Source: Ignavibacteriota bacterium
GTDB taxonomy: Bacteria > Bacteroidota > Ignavibacteria > Ignavibacteriales > Ignavibacteriaceae
Assembly: GCA_013285405.1 (NCBI GenBank)
Contig: CP053446.1
Location: forward strand, 3,209,001-3,273,000
Direction: 5' to 3'
DNA: 64,000 nucleotides
The notes beneath the pieces are model-generated. The model did not search any database. It was not told the DNA's origin and saw only the letters and a list, made by a program, of their open reading frames with translations. Shown in pieces: positions 9,161-18,393 of this stretch (its first letter is position 1; each line of letters opens with the position of its first letter). Both the position numbers and the translations under genes were made by a program.

Positions 9161-10519
9161 TTAAATTTTACTTGATAGTTTGGTAATATCATTAAAATAT
9201 TTTTTAGACAATCCTTCCGCCTTTGACTCTGACTTCGCCTCGACAATTATACGAACAATCGGTTCAGTGTTCGATTTCCTGAAATGCACCCAATGATCAT
9301 CAAAATCAACTCGTAATCCATCTTCAGTATTAATTTTTTGATTTGAAAAGTTATCAGTCAATTTACTGATTACTTCATCCGGATTTTTGGTTACTTCAAT
9401 TTTCTTTTTAACGATGAAATATTGCGGAAGTTCTTTCTTTAATTCAGAAATTGATTTTCCGTAATCTGACAGATATTGAAGTGTCAGAGCAATTCCAACC
9501 AAAGCATCTCTGCCATAATGCAATTCGGGGAAAATAATTCCACCACTTCCTTCACCACCGATTACAGCATTAACTTCTTTCATTTTCTTGACGACATTTG
9601 CTTCACCAACTGGTGAACGAAATACTGAACATCCGTATTTTGCAGCTATATCATCAACCGCACGAGTTGTGGAAAGATTAACAACTACATTTCCTTTTTT
9701 TCTTGAAAGAATGAATTGAACTATTTGTGTAATTGTATTTTCTTCAATGAATGGTTCGCCTTTATCTGAAATTAAAACCAATCTATCAACATCAGGATCA
9801 ACAACAATTCCGAAATCAACTTTTGCAGATTTAACTCTTTTCATTGTCTCTATTAGATTTTCAGGAAGAGGTTCCGGAGTTCTTGGAAAAATACCTGTCT
9901 TCTCACAATTCATCTCGATGACTTCACAACCAAATTCTTTTAAGAAATCGGGAAGTATGTAAGCTCCGGCGCCATTGACACAATCAACCAAGACTTTGAA
10001 TCGTTTCTTTCTTATCTCCTCGACATAAATTATTCCCAAATCGAAAATGGCATCGATGTGATTTTGAATTCCTTTAGAATATTCCGTCCACTTCCCAATT
10101 TTGTCCCACGATTTATAATTTGATTGACCATCAGCTAAAAACTTTTGCATTTGAACATATTCTGCCGGTGAAAGAAATTGCCCGGTGCCGTTTAACAATT
10201 TTAATGCATTCCATTCATTCGGATTGTGACTTGCTGAAATTGCAATCCCACCTTGAGCTTTAAGTTTTTTTACATTGAACTGAACTGTCGGAGTGGGGCA
10301 GATGCCAATATCAACAACATCAATACCTTTTGCCAATAAAGTTCCGGTAGTAATTTGATTTACCATCTCACCTGTAATTCTTGCATCTCGTCCAATAACA
10401 ACTTTTCCCGAACCGATGAATTCAGCATAAGCTTTAGTGTATTTAATAATTATTTCCGGATCCAAACCATTACCCACAATTCCCCGTATGCCGGAAATGC
10501 TGCTCATCAACGTAGCCAT
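9161..10519 (-). CDS. glmM: Phosphoglucosamine mutase / phosphomannomutase family
   Basis: 452 residues, alpha-D-phosphohexomutase family. Hallmarks: catalytic phosphoserine in SASHNP (Ser97), Mg-binding loop DPDVDRL near residue 242, sugar-binding GGEGSGG, and phosphate-binding RKSNTEPIVRI at the C-terminus. Most likely converts glucosamine-6-P to glucosamine-1-P for peptidoglycan precursors, but the family also contains phosphomannomutase/phosphoglucomutase and the SGGII/SNTEP context does not settle specificity. Transcribed opposite to its neighbours on both sides, so a single-gene unit; the 107 bases to the endonuclease gene would hold divergent promoters. Confidence 0.85.
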   Translation of the reverse strand: MATLMSSISGIRGIVGNGLDPEIIIKYTKAYAEFIGSGKVVIGRDARITGEMVNQITTGTLLAKGIDVVDIGICPTPTVQFNVKKLKAQGGIAISASHNPNEWNALKLLNGTGQFLSPAEYVQMQKFLADGQSNYKSWDKIGKWTEYSKGIQNHIDAIFDLGIIYVEEIRKKRFKVLVDCVNGAGAYILPDFLKEFGCEVIEMNCEKTGIFPRTPEPLPENLIETMKRVKSAKVDFGIVVDPDVDRLVLISDKGEPFIEENTITQIVQFILSRKKGNVVVNLSTTRAVDDIAAKYGCSVFRSPVGEANVVKKMKEVNAVIGGEGSGGIIFPELHYGRDALVGIALTLQYLSDYGKSISELKKELPQYFIVKKKIEVTKNPDEVISKLTDNFSNQKINTEDGLRVDFDDHWVHFRKSNTEPIVRIIVEAKSESKAEGLSKKYFNDITKLSSKI

Positions 10520-10626
10520 TAATTTACCTCTGTTATTTAAAAAATATTCTAAAGAATGTGTAAAGATAAATATTTGGTAATTGAATAATCGAATTTAACT
10601 TTAGCGAAGTAATAAATAAATTTTAT

Positions 10627-11340
10627 GTGGTATTGAAAGACAAAATAAAAAAGATAAATAAACTGCTGGTAAAACACTTCGGAATCCCTAAAAGATCAAA
10701 GAAACTTCCTGATCCCATCAATACTCTAATTGCAACAGTGCTTTCTCAAAACACCAATGATAAAAATTCATATCAGGCTTATCAGAATTTAAAAAAGAAA
10801 TATAAAAGCTGGAGTGAAGTTGCTGAGCTTACGAAATCCGAATTAGAAAAAGTTATCAGAGTTGCCGGATTGGGAAAACAGAAATCATCTGCAATACTGA
10901 GTTTTCTTAAAACACTAAAGAAACGGAACGGTAAAATTGATTTGGGCTATATTACTGAGATGAGCGATGAAAATATTTTGGATGAATTAACTTCAATAAA
11001 AGGGATTGGAGTGAAGACAGCAAGTTGTGTTTTGCTTTTTTCACTTGATAGAAATATTTGTCCTGTTGATACGCACGTTCATCGAACATTGAACAGGATT
11101 GGTATCGTTAAAACTTCATCTCCAGCAAAAACATTCGAGATCATTAATAAACATTTACCGGATGGAATTGCTCATCAGTTTCATACGAATCTTATTAATC
11201 TTGGAAGAGCAATCTGCAAGTCATCCAAACCGATTTGCTCGATCTGTCCTTTATTACTGGAATGTAAATACAAGTACAAAAATCTTGAGAAAAGTGATTC
11301 GGTAAATGTCAGCAGGTTTCTATTACTTGATTCGATTTAG
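10627..11340 (+). CDS. nth: Endonuclease III-like DNA glycosylase/AP lyase
   Basis: 237 residues, HhH-GPD superfamily. Visible: helix-hairpin-helix IKGIGVKTA with the catalytic Lys, catalytic Asp in PVDTHVHR, and a C-terminal [4Fe-4S] motif C-x6-C-x2-C-x5-C (CKSSKPICSICPLLLEC). Removes oxidised pyrimidines in base excision repair. It starts with GTG at 10627 (an ATG two bases earlier is in another frame and hits a stop); an in-frame TTG at 10633 is an alternative, and no clear ribosome site helps decide. A MutY/archaeal-type thymine glycosylase role cannot be excluded. Confidence 0.85.
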   Translation: MVLKDKIKKINKLLVKHFGIPKRSKKLPDPINTLIATVLSQNTNDKNSYQAYQNLKKKYKSWSEVAELTKSELEKVIRVAGLGKQKSSAILSFLKTLKKRNGKIDLGYITEMSDENILDELTSIKGIGVKTASCVLLFSLDRNICPVDTHVHRTLNRIGIVKTSSPAKTFEIINKHLPDGIAHQFHTNLINLGRAICKSSKPICSICPLLLECKYKYKNLEKSDSVNVSRFLLLDSI

Positions 11341-11462
11341 GTAGTTGAATTTTTTATTTTGTGAAAGTTTATTTCTTCTTATCTTTGTTTTGCTGTAAAG
11401 GATAAATCGCTTAAATTTGAAATAAAATTTCCACTTCTATTAAATTTATCAGGAGTTTAAAA

Positions 11463-12578
11463 ATGGCAGAACAATTAGGTTTGCTGGGATATGATTATGT
11501 TGAGTTTTACGTTGGCTCAGCAAAAATGTGGGCTTACTGGCATGCAAAAGCAATGGGGATGAAGATCGTTGGTTATTCAGGACCTGAAACAGGAGTGAAA
11601 GGAAAAGTATCTTATTATCTCGAACAAAATAATCTGAGGATAGTCGTCACTTCTGCAATCAATCCAAGTCAATATCAAATTCACACTTTTGTTGAACGAC
11701 ATGGTGATGGAGTTAAAAGATGGTCATTAAAAGTCAAAGATGTTCAAAAAGCATTTGATGGAGCAATTAAGAATGGAGCAATTCCTGCATGGGAACCAAT
11801 CAAAACTGAAAATGAAAATGGTTATGTGGAAGAAGCAGCTTTGAAGTTATATGATGATGCAGAAATTGTTTTTGTGAACAGAGAAAATTATAAAGGAATA
11901 TTTAAACCCGGTTATGGGAAACCGTTTCAGAAAATTGAAATTGTAACTGAAGATACTGGTCTGCAGGCTATTGATCATATAGTTGGAAATGTTCGTGTAA
12001 ATGAAATGGATTTGTGGGTAAATTATCTTAATAAAACTCTCAACTTTGAAACGTTTATTGATTTTGGTCCCGGTGATATTTCAACTCAATATTCAGCACT
12101 GCTTTCGAAAGTTGTCAGATCAACTGAAGGTCCTGCAGTTAAAAATCCTATCAACGAACCTTATGAAGGATTGAAAAAATCTCAGATAGAAGAATACATT
12201 GATGAATATCTTGGTTCAGGAATTCAGCACGTAGCTGTTATTACAAATGATATTATCAAAACTATTGCAGCGATGAGAAAAAACGGAATGGAATTTCTTT
12301 CCGTTCCTGATACATATTATGATACTTTGAAGGAAAGAGGATTCGACGTAACCGAGGATATAAATGAATTAAAGCATCACGGAATTCTTTGTGACATTGA
12401 AGGAAAAGGTTACTTACTTCAGTTGTTCACAAAACCAATTGGTGACAGACCAACTTTTTTCTATGAAATAATTCAAAGAAGAAAAGGTGCTCAAGGATTT
12501 GGACAGGGCAACTTCCAGGCTTTGTTTGAATCTATTGAAAGAGATCAGGCAATGAGAGGAAGTCTGGATAAAAAATAA
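11463..12578 (+). CDS. hppD: 4-hydroxyphenylpyruvate dioxygenase
   Basis: 371 residues, usual length for the family. Two vicinal-oxygen-chelate halves; the Fe(II) ligands are His172 (IDHIVGNV), His256 (GIQHVAV) and Glu335 (FFYEIIQR). C-terminal KGAQGFGQGNFQALFESIE is the classic HPPD gate helix. Converts 4-hydroxyphenylpyruvate plus O2 to homogentisate and CO2, the committed step of aerobic tyrosine degradation. AGGAG sits 8 bases upstream of the ATG. First gene of the catabolic block; an inverted repeat separates it from hmgA. Confidence 0.96.
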   Translation: MAEQLGLLGYDYVEFYVGSAKMWAYWHAKAMGMKIVGYSGPETGVKGKVSYYLEQNNLRIVVTSAINPSQYQIHTFVERHGDGVKRWSLKVKDVQKAFDGAIKNGAIPAWEPIKTENENGYVEEAALKLYDDAEIVFVNRENYKGIFKPGYGKPFQKIEIVTEDTGLQAIDHIVGNVRVNEMDLWVNYLNKTLNFETFIDFGPGDISTQYSALLSKVVRSTEGPAVKNPINEPYEGLKKSQIEEYIDEYLGSGIQHVAVITNDIIKTIAAMRKNGMEFLSVPDTYYDTLKERGFDVTEDINELKHHGILCDIEGKGYLLQLFTKPIGDRPTFFYEIIQRRKGAQGFGQGNFQALFESIERDQAMRGSLDKK

Positions 12579-12581
12579 AAG

Positions 12582-12647
12582 CATACATTCATACAGTAAT
12601 TCAGCTTTGCTTCTTTTCGTATGATAGTATGTTTGTATGAATGTATG
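12582..12647. repeat. 14-bp perfect inverted repeat between hppD and hmgA
   Basis: Arms CATACATTCATACA (12582-12595) and TGTATGAATGTATG (12634-12647) with a 38-base spacer. No T tract follows, so it is not an ordinary terminator. It could form a long hairpin in an hppD-hmgA transcript or be a remnant of a small mobile sequence. Confidence 0.8.
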
Positions 12648-12676
12648 ATCACAAAAAATTATTTTGGAGGTATTAA

Positions 12677-13843
12677 ATGCCGTTTTATGTTAAAGTAGGG
12701 AAAGTCCCGCCAAAAAGACACGTCACTTTTTATAAAGAAGATGGTAAATCGCTATACAGGGAAGAACTTTTCAGCACTAAAGGTTTTTCAGGAATTTATT
12801 CAAATAAATATCATCTTTATATGCCGCCGCAGGTTGAAAAAATTACAGCGATGAAACCAGGCAAAGCAATAGATTGGCCTGACGCACCATTACAATATTA
12901 TCATTTCTTTACTGACAATAAAAAAACAGAAGGAAACTTTCTTACATCGAGGAATGAATTTCTGAAGAATGATAACTGTGTTCTCTCAACTGCAAATCCA
13001 ACTGAAGATACTGATGTGTTTTTCAGGAATAGTTACGCTCACGAAATTCTTTTTGTTCACCAGGGAACCGGCGATTTACTTTCGGAGTACGGACGACTAC
13101 CTTTCCAGGAGTGGGATTATATTGTAATCCCAAAAGGGACTACGTATCAGGTCAAATTCAAAAATTATAAGAAGGCGAAATTATTCATAATCGAATCATC
13201 TACTCCTTTCGATATTCCAAAACATTTCAGAAATGAATATGGACAACTCACAGAGGATGCGCCATACTATGAACGTGATTTCAAAGTTCCGGAATTCATG
13301 GAACCAGTTGATAAAAAAGGGAAATTTGAAATAGTGTTAAAAGTCAGAAACAAATTTTTTAATTATTTAGTACCTCATCATCCGTACGATGTTGTTGGAT
13401 GGGATGGATTTCTTTATCCATATACTTTCAATATAAAGGAGTATGCTCCTAAAGTTGGCAAGATTCATCTTCCTCCGCCGATTCATCTCGTATTCACAAC
13501 TGAGCATTTTGTCATTTGTAACTTTGTACCAAGACTTTATGATTTTCATCCGGATGCAATTCCTGCACCGTATTATCATTCAAATGTTGACAGCGATGAA
13601 GTGCTTTATTATGTGCATGGAAACTTTATGTCGAGGAAGGGAATTAAGAAAGGATCAATTACTCTACATCCAATGGGAATTCCACACGGACCGCAACCAG
13701 GAAAAACAGAAGCATCAATCGGCAAAAAAGAAACTGATGAATATGCAGTTATGATAGACACATTTCAACCATTGCATGTAACAAAAAATGTTAAAGAAAC
13801 AATGGCAGAAAAGTATAGTCAGTCCTGGCTTGAGAAGGGTTGA
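12677..13843 (+). CDS. hmgA: Homogentisate 1,2-dioxygenase
   Basis: 388 residues, cupin fold. Opens the homogentisate ring to maleylacetoacetate using Fe(II) and O2. C-terminal metal site: His301 (YYHSN), an acid six or seven residues later (Asp307/Glu308 in DSDEV) and His337 in PMGIPHGPQPG. This is the shorter bacterial type rather than the about 430-residue animal enzyme. TTTGGAGG lies 9 bases upstream of the ATG. It follows hppD, in pathway order; the next intact gene is the FAH-family hydrolase, with a broken gene between. Confidence 0.94.
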   Translation: MPFYVKVGKVPPKRHVTFYKEDGKSLYREELFSTKGFSGIYSNKYHLYMPPQVEKITAMKPGKAIDWPDAPLQYYHFFTDNKKTEGNFLTSRNEFLKNDNCVLSTANPTEDTDVFFRNSYAHEILFVHQGTGDLLSEYGRLPFQEWDYIVIPKGTTYQVKFKNYKKAKLFIIESSTPFDIPKHFRNEYGQLTEDAPYYERDFKVPEFMEPVDKKGKFEIVLKVRNKFFNYLVPHHPYDVVGWDGFLYPYTFNIKEYAPKVGKIHLPPPIHLVFTTEHFVICNFVPRLYDFHPDAIPAPYYHSNVDSDEVLYYVHGNFMSRKGIKKGSITLHPMGIPHGPQPGKTEASIGKKETDEYAVMIDTFQPLHVTKNVKETMAEKYSQSWLEKG

Positions 13844-13903
13844 TAAGTATAGGGAAATAAGCTATAAGGAAATAAAGTGTGAGGAATTTTAGATTGGGAA
13901 ATA

Positions 13904-14344
13904 ATGCTTGACAATAAAAAAGCATATATATTGAATGAATACGATAATGCAGTGAATGAACCTATTGAATTTTATAATAATAAGAAAGACTTCACAACAT
14001 TAGAAGCCTGGAAGAAGTGTCGTGAAGTAAAATTATTTTTTACGATAAGGTTCTTCCTTTATGCCGAAGGAAGAAAGATATAATTTAGATTCTCAAATTA
14101 GAAAAGCATCTGTGAGCACTACTTCTAATATTTCAGAAGGATATGGACGATATCATTATCAGGAAGGTATTCAGTTTTACAGAATATCAAGGGCTCATTG
14201 CATGAATTAAAAGATCATTTATTAAGTTGCTTTGATTTAAAATATATTCAAATCGAATTGAAACTTGAAGGTGAAAAATTAATTGAAGAAACCAAAATTA
14301 TTTTAAATGGATTTATAAATTTTGTTAAATCAAAAATTATATAA
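13904..14344 (+). pseudogene. Four-helix-bundle (S23/IVS family) protein, frameshifted
   Basis: No single frame spans this stretch, but three joined frames read as one member of the family: LEAWKKCREVKLFF, then YDKVLPL, then PKEERYNLDSQIRKASVSTTSNISEGYGRY and QFYRISR, then SLHELKDHLLSCFDLKYI through to a stop at 14342. Breaks fall near 14040, 14060 and 14190. The family was first noticed inside 23S rRNA intervening sequences and its function is unknown. Short TATAAGG-type motifs occur on both sides, inverted (about 13863 and 14346). It splits the tyrosine catabolic block. An intact relative sits at 34632-34985. Confidence 0.85.
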
Positions 14345-14380
14345 TATACCTTATAACCTATACCATATTACCTTATACTT

Positions 14381-15403
14381 ATGAAACTCGTATCATACAC
14401 TACAAAGAAAAAAGATAGACTTGGATTATTTGTTGATGGAAAAATATATAATCTGCAGGAGTGTGCTGCCGGAATGGGATTTGAATTACCAAATCGAATG
14501 AGAAGATTTCTTCGTGGTGGTGATGAATTTATGAAAATGGCACGACAGGTTGAACAAGCAATTAAAGAAGGAAAGATAACTTCATTTGTTGATGGTACTA
14601 ATTTGAAATTACTTGCACCAATCCCAAATCCTGCTTCTTGCAGAGATGGATATGCATTTCGTCAACACGTTCAGACAGCCAGAAGAAATCGCGGTGTTGA
14701 GATGATTCCTGAGTTCGATCAATATCCTGTTTTTTATTTTACTAATCATAATGCGATTTTTGGGGAAGGTGAGATAAGAGTAGAAGATGATCATCTTCGA
14801 CAATTAGATTTTGAACTGGAAGCAGCAATAGTTATTGGGAAAGAAGGAAAGAATATCTCATCATCAGAAGCTGACGAATACATTGCAGGTTACACAATTA
14901 TGAATGACTTCTCTGCACGAGTTTTACAAATGGAGGAAATGAAGTTAAATCTTGGTCCGGCAAAAGGGAAAGACTTTGCAACCAGTATCGGTCCTTGGCT
15001 TGTAACACCAGATGAACTGGAACCTTATAAAATATTAACCGAGTTTGGAAATAAATACGATCTGCGGATGAGAGCCAAGCACAACGGTAAGCAAATTTCC
15101 GATGGAAATATGAAAGATATGAACTGGACGTTTGCAGAAATAATAGAAAGAGCTTCTTATGGTGTTCGATTGTATCCTGGTGATGTAATTGGTTCTGGAA
15201 CAGTTGGAACTGGATGTTATCTTGAATTAAATGGAACCTGGGCAATCGAAGCTAAAGAAAAGGGAAAAGACTTTAAACCAATTTGGCTTCAAGATGACGA
15301 TGAAATTGAATTGGAAATAACAGGGCTTGGCGTTCTCAAAAACACAATCCAAAAAACAAAGAAAAACAGGTCAATTCTGACAAAGAAAAAGAAAATTTCC
15401 TGA
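14381..15403 (+). CDS. fahA: Fumarylacetoacetate hydrolase family protein
   Basis: 340 residues with the FAH fold: metal-binding acids in FELEAAIVIG and GYTIMNDFSAR, and KGKDFATSIGPWLVTPDEL, then PGDVIGSGTVGTG. Cleaves fumarylacetoacetate to fumarate and acetoacetate, the last ring-derived step. N-terminal 90 residues are a family-typical cap. No strong ribosome site precedes the ATG. The stop TGA overlaps the next ATG (TGATG), so it is coupled to the flavin reductase-like gene. No maleylacetoacetate isomerase gene is seen in the window, so that step must be encoded elsewhere or bypassed. Confidence 0.88.
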   Translation: MKLVSYTTKKKDRLGLFVDGKIYNLQECAAGMGFELPNRMRRFLRGGDEFMKMARQVEQAIKEGKITSFVDGTNLKLLAPIPNPASCRDGYAFRQHVQTARRNRGVEMIPEFDQYPVFYFTNHNAIFGEGEIRVEDDHLRQLDFELEAAIVIGKEGKNISSSEADEYIAGYTIMNDFSARVLQMEEMKLNLGPAKGKDFATSIGPWLVTPDELEPYKILTEFGNKYDLRMRAKHNGKQISDGNMKDMNWTFAEIIERASYGVRLYPGDVIGSGTVGTGCYLELNGTWAIEAKEKGKDFKPIWLQDDDEIELEITGLGVLKNTIQKTKKNRSILTKKKKIS

Positions 15404-16365
15404 TGCTTCATTACGAACCAAAAGATTTATCTGTACCCGAAGTTCACAGATTACTTCTTGGCGGAGTTGCGCCGAGACCAATTGCACTCGTATCGACAAT
15501 TTCCAAAGATGGAATTAATAATCTAACTCCATTTTCTTTTTTCAATGCATTCGGTGCGAATCCTCCGATAGTGGCATTTTCTCCATCACGACGAGGAAGA
15601 GATGCTACTTTAAAAGACACTTATTATAATCTTACTGAGATTAAAGAATGTGTAGTTCAATCCGTCACTTATTCGATGATTGAACAAGTTAGTCTTGCAT
15701 CAACCGAGTACCCACCGAATACTGACGAGTTCATAAAATCAGGATTAACACCAGTTAATTCTGATATCGTGAAACCGAAGCGAGTTAAAGAATCTCCTTT
15801 TCAAATGGAATGTAAGCTGCTAGAGTTAAAAAGTTTTGGAAACGGTGGTGCATCTGCTAACATGGCAATTTGTGAAGTGCTTAAGTTCCATGTTGCTGAA
15901 GATTTGTTTACGAATGGAATTATCGATCCAGTCAAAATTGACCTTGTTGCCAGGATGTCTGGAGATTTTTATTCAAGAGCCGGTTCCGATCTGTTTAGCA
16001 TTAAACAGCCTGGAAATAAAAAATGCATCGGAATTGATCAGATACCAGAACATATCAAAAAGTCTGAAATATATTCTGCAAATGATCTTGGAAAATTTGG
16101 AAATATAGAATCGATCCCGACGTCAGAAGAGGTTGAATCGTTTATTCTTAAAATAGATGGAGAAAAAGTTGAAGCATTTGAAGAAGGTTATGAAGCGTTT
16201 TTAAGATACCAAAAATTGAACGACTATAAAAAAATGTTAAAAGCAGCCTTACTAATTAAAGAAAAACAAAAGGAACTTCTTGAATTATCTGCCAAAGCTG
16301 CTTTAGCAAATAATGATATAGATGCTGCATGGAAAGCAGCACTTTACGCAGGGATAATCAAATAA
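15403..16365 (+). CDS. Flavin reductase-like FMN-binding protein
   Basis: 320 residues. The first 200 are a flavin reductase-like split barrel (GGVAPRPIALVSTISKDG, NLTPFSFFNAFGANPPIVAFSP, typical FMN-binding loops); residues about 200-320 are a helical, charged extension with TPR-like character (AALLIKEKQKELLELSAKAALANNDIDAAWKAALYAG). Genes of this type often sit in homogentisate clusters of Bacteroidota-like genomes but their reaction is not established. Coupled by overlap to the hydrolase upstream; a terminator hairpin follows. Confidence 0.8.
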   Translation: MLHYEPKDLSVPEVHRLLLGGVAPRPIALVSTISKDGINNLTPFSFFNAFGANPPIVAFSPSRRGRDATLKDTYYNLTEIKECVVQSVTYSMIEQVSLASTEYPPNTDEFIKSGLTPVNSDIVKPKRVKESPFQMECKLLELKSFGNGGASANMAICEVLKFHVAEDLFTNGIIDPVKIDLVARMSGDFYSRAGSDLFSIKQPGNKKCIGIDQIPEHIKKSEIYSANDLGKFGNIESIPTSEEVESFILKIDGEKVEAFEEGYEAFLRYQKLNDYKKMLKAALLIKEKQKELLELSAKAALANNDIDAAWKAALYAGIIK

Positions 16366-16391
16366 ACAAAAATAATATCAGGCAGTAACTT

Positions 16392-16416
16392 AACTCACCT
16401 AACCAGTGAGTTTTTT
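16392..16416 (+). terminator. Short terminator or attenuator
   Basis: Stem AACTCAC/GTGAGTT with a 7-base loop and T6, ending only 6 bases before the next ATG. Probably limits read-through into the acetoacetyl-CoA synthetase gene or masks its start. Confidence 0.7.
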
Positions 16417-16422
16417 AATATT

Positions 16423-18393
16423 ATGAGTTCATCAAAACCACTTTGGATTCCTTCAGAAGATAGAATCAGGAATTCAAACTTTACAAAATATTTTACATTC
16501 CTTGAACAGGAGCATGGACTTACATTCTCCGATTATTCTGCTTTACACAAATGGTCAGTAACTGAAATTGAAATATTCTGGGAATCTATTTGGAAATTCA
16601 GCGGGATAATACATTCAAAATCGTACGAAAGAGTTCTAGATAAAAGAATTATGCCCGGTGCAAAATGGTTTGAAGGCTCCGAATTTAATTTTGCTGAAAA
16701 TCTTTTAAGATTTAATGATGATCACATTGCTTTAATCAGCAGCAGGGAAGATCAGCCTGATATCAAGCTCACGTATAGAGAACTTAATGAATTGGTAACA
16801 GCTTGCAGTTTTGGATTGAAGAAATTAGGTGTTAAAAAAGGTGATACAATTGCTGGTTTTGTTACAAACATTCCTGAAACAATCATTGCAATGCTGGCAG
16901 CAACGAGTCTTGGTGCAATATGGACATCATGCTCCCCGGATTTCGGAATACAGGGAGTCATTGATCGTTTTGGTCAGGTGAAACCAAAATTATTATTTGC
17001 AATTGAAGAGTACCAATACAATGGGAAGATCATCAACTCCAGAACAAAAGTGGAAAAGATTGTTCAACTTCTTCCTGCTATTGAAAAGATTATTTGGATA
17101 TCAAGGTTTCAGGAACTTAGAATTGCATCAGCAAGCCAGAATAATAATGAAATTAATCAGTTTAATTGGTTGAATTTTAAACAATTACTTATAAAGAATT
17201 CAAATCAAATCAATTTTGAACAACTGCCCTTCAATCATCCGGTTTATATAATGTATTCGTCGGGTACTACAGGACTTCCCAAGTGTATGGTTCACGGTGC
17301 TGGTGGTACTTTACTTCAACATTTTAAAGAACTTCTCCTACATACAAATTTAAAGAGAAGTGATGTGATCATGTATTATACAACCTGTGGATGGATGATG
17401 TGGAACTGGCTTGTGAGTTCCTTACAAGTGGGAGCAACTATCTTTTTATATGATGGAAGTCCAATTCATCCGAAGATAGAAATACTCTGGGAAAAAATTG
17501 AACAACACAAAATTACAGTATTTGGTACATCTCCGAAGTATCTCTCAACATTTACAAAATCTGATTTTATTCCGAAAGAAAAGTTTAAACTTGAAAAACT
17601 TAATACCATTCTTTCAACAGGTTCACCACTTCCTGAAGAAACATTTGAATGGGCATATAAAAATGTAAAATCAGATTTGCAGCTTTCATCTATTTCAGGT
17701 GGAACAGATATTATTTCTTGTTTCATGCTCGGTAATCCAATACTTCCGGTTTATTCAGGTGAAATTCAGTGTAAAGGTCTGGGAATGAAAGTGGAAGCAT
17801 TCGATGAGAACGGAGAATCGGTTGTTGGTAAAAAAGGAGAATTGGTTTGTAAAGAACCATTTCCTTCAATGCCGGTTTACTTTTGGGAAGATGATACTGG
17901 TGAGAAATATAAAAAAGCATATTTTGAAAAGTATCCTGGAATCTGGACACATGGTGATTACATAGAAATAACTGAAAACAACGGAATAAAAGTTTATGGC
18001 AGATCAGATGCAACATTGAATCCGGGTGGAGTGAGAATTGGAACAGCAGAAATTTACAGAATAGTTGAAGAAATAGATGAGGTTCATGATAGTCTGGCTG
18101 TTGGTAAAAAATGGAATGGAGATGAAAAGGTGATTTTGTTCGTTACATTGAATGAAGGAATTGAACTTGATCATACTTTAATAGAAAAAATAAAATCTGA
18201 ACTAAAATCAAAAGCTACGCCGAGACATGTTCCATCTGAAATATTTGCAGTAAAAGAAATACCAAGAACCATCAGCGGAAAAAAAGTTGAGATAGCAGTT
18301 TCAAAAATTCTCAATGGTGAAGAAATTGACAATAAAGATGCATTGGCTAATCCGCAATCTCTTGAACAATTTTATCATTACAGGAAATTTTAG
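16423..18393 (+). CDS. aacS: Acetoacetyl-CoA synthetase
   Basis: 656 residues, acyl-AMP-forming ligase family. ATP-binding loop YIMYSSGTTGLPKCMVHG near residue 280; adenylate motif LSTGSPLPEETFEW; hinge YGRSDATLNPGGVRIG; catalytic Lys in RTISGKKVEIAV near the C-terminus. The N-terminal ACS_N-type segment (YSALHKWSVTEIEIFWESIWKF) separates it from medium-chain ligases, and ISGGTDIISCF is typical of the acetoacetate enzyme. It activates acetoacetate, the product of the hydrolase two genes upstream, to acetoacetyl-CoA. Its last 4 bases overlap the convergent thioredoxin gene. Confidence 0.92.
   Translation: MSSSKPLWIPSEDRIRNSNFTKYFTFLEQEHGLTFSDYSALHKWSVTEIEIFWESIWKFSGIIHSKSYERVLDKRIMPGAKWFEGSEFNFAENLLRFNDDHIALISSREDQPDIKLTYRELNELVTACSFGLKKLGVKKGDTIAGFVTNIPETIIAMLAATSLGAIWTSCSPDFGIQGVIDRFGQVKPKLLFAIEEYQYNGKIINSRTKVEKIVQLLPAIEKIIWISRFQELRIASASQNNNEINQFNWLNFKQLLIKNSNQINFEQLPFNHPVYIMYSSGTTGLPKCMVHGAGGTLLQHFKELLLHTNLKRSDVIMYYTTCGWMMWNWLVSSLQVGATIFLYDGSPIHPKIEILWEKIEQHKITVFGTSPKYLSTFTKSDFIPKEKFKLEKLNTILSTGSPLPEETFEWAYKNVKSDLQLSSISGGTDIISCFMLGNPILPVYSGEIQCKGLGMKVEAFDENGESVVGKKGELVCKEPFPSMPVYFWEDDTGEKYKKAYFEKYPGIWTHGDYIEITENNGIKVYGRSDATLNPGGVRIGTAEIYRIVEEIDEVHDSLAVGKKWNGDEKVILFVTLNEGIELDHTLIEKIKSELKSKATPRHVPSEIFAVKEIPRTISGKKVEIAVSKILNGEEIDNKDALANPQSLEQFYHYRKF

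Noticed and set aside
10625..10636. ATG at 10625 as start of the endonuclease III gene
   Set aside because: That frame meets TGA after three codons; GTG 10627 or TTG 10633 are the workable starts.
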